A stretch of 9,728 nt of DNA from Victivallales bacterium. Lineage in GTDB: Bacteria > Verrucomicrobiota > Lentisphaeria > Oligosphaerales > Oligosphaeraceae. This document shows positions 6,391 through 9,728 of the stretch, one piece after another (the first letter of the stretch is position 1; each line of letters starts with the position of its first letter). The notes under the pieces are model-generated. The model did no database searches and was not told where the DNA came from. It worked only from the letters and a program-made list of their open reading frames with translations. Location: positions 1 through 9,728 of the forward strand of contig JAGCSE010000299.1 in assembly GCA_017964325.1 (NCBI GenBank), in the 5' to 3' direction. A program made the translations under genes and the position numbers.

Positions 6391-6588
6391 TCTAGCGCCT
6401 CTAGCGTTTCTAGAGCTTCTAGCGTTTCTAGAGCTTCTAGAGCTTCTAGAGCTTCTAGAGCTTCTAGCGTTTCTAGAGCTTCTAGCGTTTCTAGAGCTTC
6501 TAGCGTTTCTAGAGCTTCTAGCGTTTCTAGAGCTTCTAGCGTTTCTAGAGCTTCTAGCGTTTCTAGAGCTTCTAGAGATTCTAGCGTT
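6391..6588. repeat. 22-unit 9-bp tandem repeat (CTAG-rich minisatellite)
   Basis: Twenty-two consecutive 9-bp units run without indels. Type A is TCTAGCGTT and type B is TCTAGAGCT (plus strand), with variant edge units TCTAGCGCC (6391-6399) and TCTAGAGAT (6571-6579). The order is A' A B A B B B B, then six AB dimers (6463-6570), then B' A, so an 18-bp period dominates one half. Every unit holds CTAG, and every B unit holds TCTAGA. The array fills the gap between the kinase and aldolase genes, and its last unit contributes the final Arg codon bases and the TAG stop of the kinase. Uniformity suggests recent slippage or unequal exchange, hence probable copy-number variation. Confidence 0.95.
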
Positions 6589-7675
6589 TTACGCGGCCGG
6601 AGGCGTTGCCTTTCATGAGGGCGATGACTTCGTCTGCTGATGAATAGTTGTAATCACCTGGAATAGTGTGCTTTAAAGCGGAAGCTGCAACGGCGAAGCG
6701 GATGGCGTCCGCAGGGCTGTAGCTTTGGCTGAGAGAATAGAGCAGCCCTGCGCAGAAGGAGTCGCCGCCGCCGAAGCGATCGACGATGTCGCGGATTTCG
6801 TATGGCGCGTAATGGCCGTCGGCATCGAGCGGAGCGAAGAACGATTTCTGGGATTTGCAGTCATAAAGCATTCCGCCCCAGTTATTATGGTCGGCGGAAA
6901 CGCTTTCGCGGAGCGTGATGCCGATATATTTGACCTGCGGGAATTTTTGAAGCAGTTTGGCGGCGACTTCCTTGTATCCATCGATGTTGAGTTTGCCTGA
7001 TTCGACGGATGTGTTGGAGGCGTGGATGCCGAACACATCGGCGGCATCTTCTTCATTGCCGACGATGATGGTGGCGTACTGTGCAATCCGCTCCATGCAC
7101 TCGTTGGCGAGTGCGTTTTTGGAAACGCCTGGTTTCCAGTTCCATAGCTTCTTGCGGTAATTCAAATCCACTGAAATGGAGATGTTCTTCTTGGCGGCGA
7201 CCTGGGCGAGGGCGAGCGTGGATTTGAAGGCATTTTCGCTGAGGGCAGGCGTGATGCCTGTCAAATGGAGGGCGTTCACGCCGTCGAGCATGGCGTCGAA
7301 ATCATAGTCGTCAGGGCAGAGCAGGGAGATGGTCGAATAATCGCGGTCGTACAAGACATTGGAACCGCGCATATTGGAACCATGCTCCGCGTAATAGACG
7401 CCCATGCGTCCTGTCTTGGAGAAGAGAATTTTCGTCGTATCGACTCCGATTCCGGCCAGCTGGCGGGCGAATGCCTGCGCGATCGGATTGTCCGGCAAGG
7501 CCGTGAGATAACGGGAATTGGCGCCGAGCATGGCGAGTGAGGCGCAGACATTGGCTTCGCCGCCACCGAACGTCGCTTCCAATTGTCCAGGAAGGACTTG
7601 CGCAAAGCGTTTTTTACCTGCGGGGCAAAGCCGCAACATGACTTCGCCGAAACCTGCAATCGTGAAAATACTCAT
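6581..7675 (-). CDS. kdgK: 2-dehydro-3-deoxygluconokinase (PfkB family)
   Basis: This 364-residue PfkB/ribokinase-family enzyme phosphorylates 2-keto-3-deoxygluconate or its galacto epimer with ATP, producing the substrate of the aldolase encoded next. KdgK-type features are GEVMLRLCPAGKKRFAQ (10-26), GGGEANVCASLAMLG (37-51), YYAEHGSNMRGSNVLYDRDYS (94-114), the LTGITPALS loop (138-146) and SVDLNYRKKLW (168-178). The PfkB signature 2 is DRFGGGDSFCAGLLY (299-313), with catalytic base Asp305. Length is somewhat above the usual 310-345 residues because of an insertion around 219-231. The start is firm: GGAGG lies 5 nt upstream. It follows the TatD gene by 24 nt. Its TAG stop is built from the first unit of the 9-bp tandem repeat, so the last codons border repetitive DNA. 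Confidence 0.92.
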   Translation of the reverse strand: MSIFTIAGFGEVMLRLCPAGKKRFAQVLPGQLEATFGGGEANVCASLAMLGANSRYLTALPDNPIAQAFARQLAGIGVDTTKILFSKTGRMGVYYAEHGSNMRGSNVLYDRDYSTISLLCPDDYDFDAMLDGVNALHLTGITPALSENAFKSTLALAQVAAKKNISISVDLNYRKKLWNWKPGVSKNALANECMERIAQYATIIVGNEEDAADVFGIHASNTSVESGKLNIDGYKEVAAKLLQKFPQVKYIGITLRESVSADHNNWGGMLYDCKSQKSFFAPLDADGHYAPYEIRDIVDRFGGGDSFCAGLLYSLSQSYSPADAIRFAVAASALKHTIPGDYNYSSADEVIALMKGNASGRVKR

Positions 7676-7680
7676 GAAAA

Positions 7681-7685
7681 CCTCC
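7681..7685 (-). promoter_or_regulatory. Strong ribosome binding site of kdgK
   Basis: GGAGG on the minus strand lies 5 nt before the ATG at 7675. It is the best Shine-Dalgarno in the window and contrasts with the SD-less starts of the aldolase and pyrK further down the same run. Confidence 0.75.
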
Positions 7686-7699
7686 GGATGGTCAAGGAA

Positions 7700-8449
7700 T
7701 CATATTTTGAAAAATCGGCGGGCATTGTCCAGGGTGACTTTTGCAAGTTCTTCTGGTTCAATGCACTTCTGGTCGGCGACGAAACGGCCGATGATAGGGA
7801 TGTTGGCTGGCGTGTTCCGTTTGCCGCGGTAGGGGACGGGGGCCAGATAGGGGGAATCGGTCTCAAGGAGAATCCTGTCCAGCGGCGTGATGGCGAGAGC
7901 TTCGCGGACATTGTCGGATTTCTTGAACGTCGCCATTCCGTTGAAGGAGAGCATGGCGCCAAGATCAAGCCATTTGCGTGCTTCTGTGCGCGTATCTGCA
8001 AATGAATGGATCAGAAAGGGATAGCCTGATGGCAAGGTGTTTTTGACGATGTCGTAGCAGTCATCGAAGGCGCTGCGGCAGTGGATGACGGGGGGCTTGT
8101 CGAGTTCGACGGCGAATTGGAGGAAGATTTCGAAAACACGCTTCTGGTCTTCGTGGGGGGAAAAGTCGTAGAAATAATCCAGCCCGATTTCACCGACGGC
8201 GACACAGCCGTTGGTCTTGTGCCATTCCCGGAACGGCTGCAAGTCTGTAAATGTCTTGGCCACATGAGGATGAAGACCAGCCGTGACATAGATTCCGTGT
8301 TCTGCATCCGCCAAATCAACGGTTCGCTGACAGTCGTCAAGAGACGTGCCCTGCACGATGAGAAGCGTGACGTTGGCATCGCGGGCGGCGGCGAAGATTT
8401 CCTGCGGATTGTCTTCTGGATCAAGATGAAAATGTGTATCTGACCACAT
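7700..8449 (-). CDS. tatD: TatD-family metal-dependent hydrolase
   Basis: This 249-residue TIM-barrel amidohydrolase of the TatD/YcfH DNase group acts in the cytoplasm, where characterised members are 3'-5' nucleases. The metal ligands are all in place: H6 and H8 in SDTHFHLD, E87 in VGEIGLDYFYDFSP, H123 in VIHCRSA, H148 in LIHSF and D198 in LLETDSPYLAP. The family signature YRGKRNTPANIP follows (207-218), where other members usually have NEP rather than NTP. Length is normal, at 250-265 for the family, so it is complete. Only one base separates its ATG from the TGA of the upstream SurA-like gene, and no good Shine-Dalgarno is nearby, so translation is probably coupled. Its cellular substrate cannot be inferred from these neighbours. 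Confidence 0.92.
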   Translation of the reverse strand: MWSDTHFHLDPEDNPQEIFAAARDANVTLLIVQGTSLDDCQRTVDLADAEHGIYVTAGLHPHVAKTFTDLQPFREWHKTNGCVAVGEIGLDYFYDFSPHEDQKRVFEIFLQFAVELDKPPVIHCRSAFDDCYDIVKNTLPSGYPFLIHSFADTRTEARKWLDLGAMLSFNGMATFKKSDNVREALAITPLDRILLETDSPYLAPVPYRGKRNTPANIPIIGRFVADQKCIEPEELAKVTLDNARRFFKI

Positions 8450-8450
8450 A

Positions 8451-9425
8451 TCAGTATTTTAGACCATCCATGCGTTTGACGGGATATTTCATGTAAAGGT
8501 CTTTAATGAAAGCCTGGTATTTCTTTTGCTCTTCGATTTTAGTCAGCTTCTCCTTGATGGTCTTGCGCAGTTCGGGAGTGAGGTCAGGAATGCCGCCGCC
8601 ATTGATTTCGCTGACGTGGAGGAAATAGAAATTGCTGCCGAGGTCGATGGCTTGAGGCCATGTCTGGCCAGGCTCCATTTTGTTGATGACTTCGAGAAGC
8701 TGTTCGTTGACGTGTGTCATCCAGCCTTGGTCGCCGCCGTTTTCGGCATTTGCGCCTTCGGAGTATTTTTTTGCGAGTTCGCTGAAAGATTCACCATCCT
8801 TTAGTTTTTGGGTGATTTCATCGCAAGTCTGCTTGAGCTTGTCCGCATAACGGCCTGATTTCTTGATTAAAATCACGGAGAAACGAAAACTGCGCGGGCG
8901 GATGAATTCAGTGGCGTTTTTCTTGTAATAGGCGTCGATGTCGGGATCGGAAATAATGATTCCCTTTGTCACGCGGTCACGTCTAAGCAGTTCGATTGCA
9001 ATATCTTTTCGGATTTTTTCCTTGAGTTCGGTCATGGTCATCTTTTCACGGATGGTCAACGTGTTTTCGAATTCACGGATGTCGCCGCCTGACGTGTTCA
9101 AAATCAAATCATCAAGGCGCTCCTGAATGATAAATGGCGGGACGGTTGCCTTCAAGCTCTTGAATTCGAGATAGATGAGTTCGCGTTCAATCAACATGTC
9201 CAGCACTTGTTTCCGCAGTTCGATGATTTTATCAATTAATTCCTGTCCTTTAAAATTCTGTTGCAGTTCGGCCTCCTGGCGTGCTGCAATCTGCCTGACT
9301 TCATACGATGTGATGACGACATCGTCGATTTGTGCAAGCACAGCGTCGGAGTAATACATATTATCGGCGATTGCAATGGTCGCCGAAATGAAGACGGCAC
9401 AGAAGATGAAAAGGCGCTTGAGCAT
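8451..9425 (-). CDS. SurA-like periplasmic chaperone with degenerate parvulin domain
   Basis: This 324-residue secreted protein starts with a clear Sec signal peptide (KR at residues 3-4, hydrophobic FIFCAVFISATIAIA, probable cleavage after A20). Residues about 28-160 form the helical SurA N-terminal-type chaperone region, rich in charged helices. Residues about 180-275 match a PpiC/parvulin rotamase domain, with GESFSELAKKYSEG (211-224) and GGDQGWM (230-236). The two histidines normal for parvulins are missing: the HIL- position reads V184-I-L-I and the GFHI position reads NFYF with Tyr267. A chaperone for outer-membrane or exported proteins is therefore likelier than an active isomerase. 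AAGG lies 10 nt before the ATG. It begins 27 nt after nadB and ends 1 nt before the TatD gene. PrsA-type lipoproteins are excluded by the lack of a lipobox. Confidence 0.88.
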   Translation of the reverse strand: MLKRLFIFCAVFISATIAIADNMYYSDAVLAQIDDVVITSYEVRQIAARQEAELQQNFKGQELIDKIIELRKQVLDMLIERELIYLEFKSLKATVPPFIIQERLDDLILNTSGGDIREFENTLTIREKMTMTELKEKIRKDIAIELLRRDRVTKGIIISDPDIDAYYKKNATEFIRPRSFRFSVILIKKSGRYADKLKQTCDEITQKLKDGESFSELAKKYSEGANAENGGDQGWMTHVNEQLLEVINKMEPGQTWPQAIDLGSNFYFLHVSEINGGGIPDLTPELRKTIKEKLTKIEEQKKYQAFIKDLYMKYPVKRMDGLKY

Positions 9426-9452
9426 GATTGGAAGACCTTGTTGGATAATAAT

Positions 9453-9728
9453 TTATTCAAACCAGACGGTGGATTTTTGCGGTTGGCGCAGCACCGTGTC
9501 CTTTCCAGTTGAGTCTGGCGCGGCCCATGGATAGTCGAGATTGTAGTGGAGGCCGCGGGATTCCTTGCGGGCGGTCGCCGAGTCGATGATCATCTCCGCC
9601 ACGGAGGCGAGATTGCGCAGCTCGACCAGGTACGGCGTCAGCAGGAAATTCCAGTAGTACTTTTCGATCTCTTTGCGGATGAGGCGGATACGGTTCTTTG
9701 CACGTTCGAGGCGCTTGTTTGTACGGAC
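9453..9728 (-). CDS. nadB: L-aspartate oxidase, C-terminal end (partial)
   Basis: Only the last 91 codons lie in the window; the gene continues past the right edge. The visible part is the helical C-terminal domain of the NadB/SdhA/FrdA flavoprotein family. It starts with [14 protein letters not shown] and continues with [12 protein letters not shown] and the hallmark [19 protein letters not shown], where the Arg-Gly-Leu-His-Tyr segment is shared by L-aspartate oxidases and succinate dehydrogenases. The short tail after DYP fits NadB, which is trimmed relative to SdhA. NadB oxidises L-aspartate to iminoaspartate, the first step of de novo NAD synthesis. It is the most upstream gene seen in this run, and the SurA-like gene follows after 27 nt. 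Confidence 0.85.
   Translation of the reverse strand, partial: VRTNKRLERAKNRIRLIRKEIEKYYWNFLLTPYLVELRNLASVAEMIIDSATARKESRGLHYNLDYPWAAPDSTGKDTVLRQPQKSTVWFE

Noticed and set aside
6391..6588. CRISPR array
   Set aside because: Units are contiguous 9-mers with no unique spacers, and no cas gene is nearby.
5987..6640. 217-codon plus-strand frame with a Leu-Glu-Leu-Leu-Ala-Phe repeat
   Set aside because: The apparent leucine-rich repeat is only the 9-bp DNA array read in one stop-free frame. The rest is antisense to the aldolase and kinase genes, and there is no promoter or Shine-Dalgarno.

Overview
The window reads as bacterial chromosome from a Gram-negative lineage. A PVC-type bacterium (Lentisphaerota, Kiritimatiellota or Verrucomicrobiota) is my best guess. 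It rests on the tandem SUMF1-domain protein, the envelope SurA-like protein and the mixed use of Shine-Dalgarno and non-Shine-Dalgarno starts; no rRNA or other marker fixes the taxon. Eight complete genes and one partial gene are supported, and nearly all of the coding sequence lies on the minus strand.

Right part (9728 down to 4957, minus strand): a tightly spaced run reads nadB (3' end only), a SurA-like periplasmic chaperone, a TatD-family hydrolase, a PfkB-type 2-keto-3-deoxygluconate kinase (kdgK), a KDPG/KDPGal-type aldolase and pyrK. Gaps are 27, 1, 24, 229 and 6 nt, so this looks like one transcription unit mixing NAD synthesis, envelope folding, DNA/RNA metabolism, sugar-acid catabolism and pyrimidine synthesis. 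Kinase and aldolase are consecutive steps of a 2-keto-3-deoxy sugar-acid pathway. The one large gap in the unit, between these two, is filled almost entirely by a 22-unit, 9-bp tandem repeat whose kinase-side end supplies the kinase stop codon.

Middle (3278-4956): one plus-strand gene encodes a cytoplasmic beta-lactamase-family serine hydrolase. It converges on pyrK and is flanked on both sides by intergenic elements that share a palindrome (CGCRATGGC arm) followed by GAGAC-type short repeats.

Left part (3277 down to 136, minus strand): a CrtI/CrtISO-like FAD oxidoreductase is followed 31 nt later by a two-domain SUMF1 (formylglycine-generating-enzyme-like) protein. Downstream of that, positions 1-132 hold an element with ATTAATG heptamers in inverted orientation at its two ends.

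No mobile-element gene, CRISPR array, tRNA or rRNA was seen. The genes are mostly ordinary. The least explained material is intergenic: all four gaps longer than 80 bp carry short tandem repeats of 7-9 nt, and three of the four also contain a perfect or near-perfect GC-rich palindrome.
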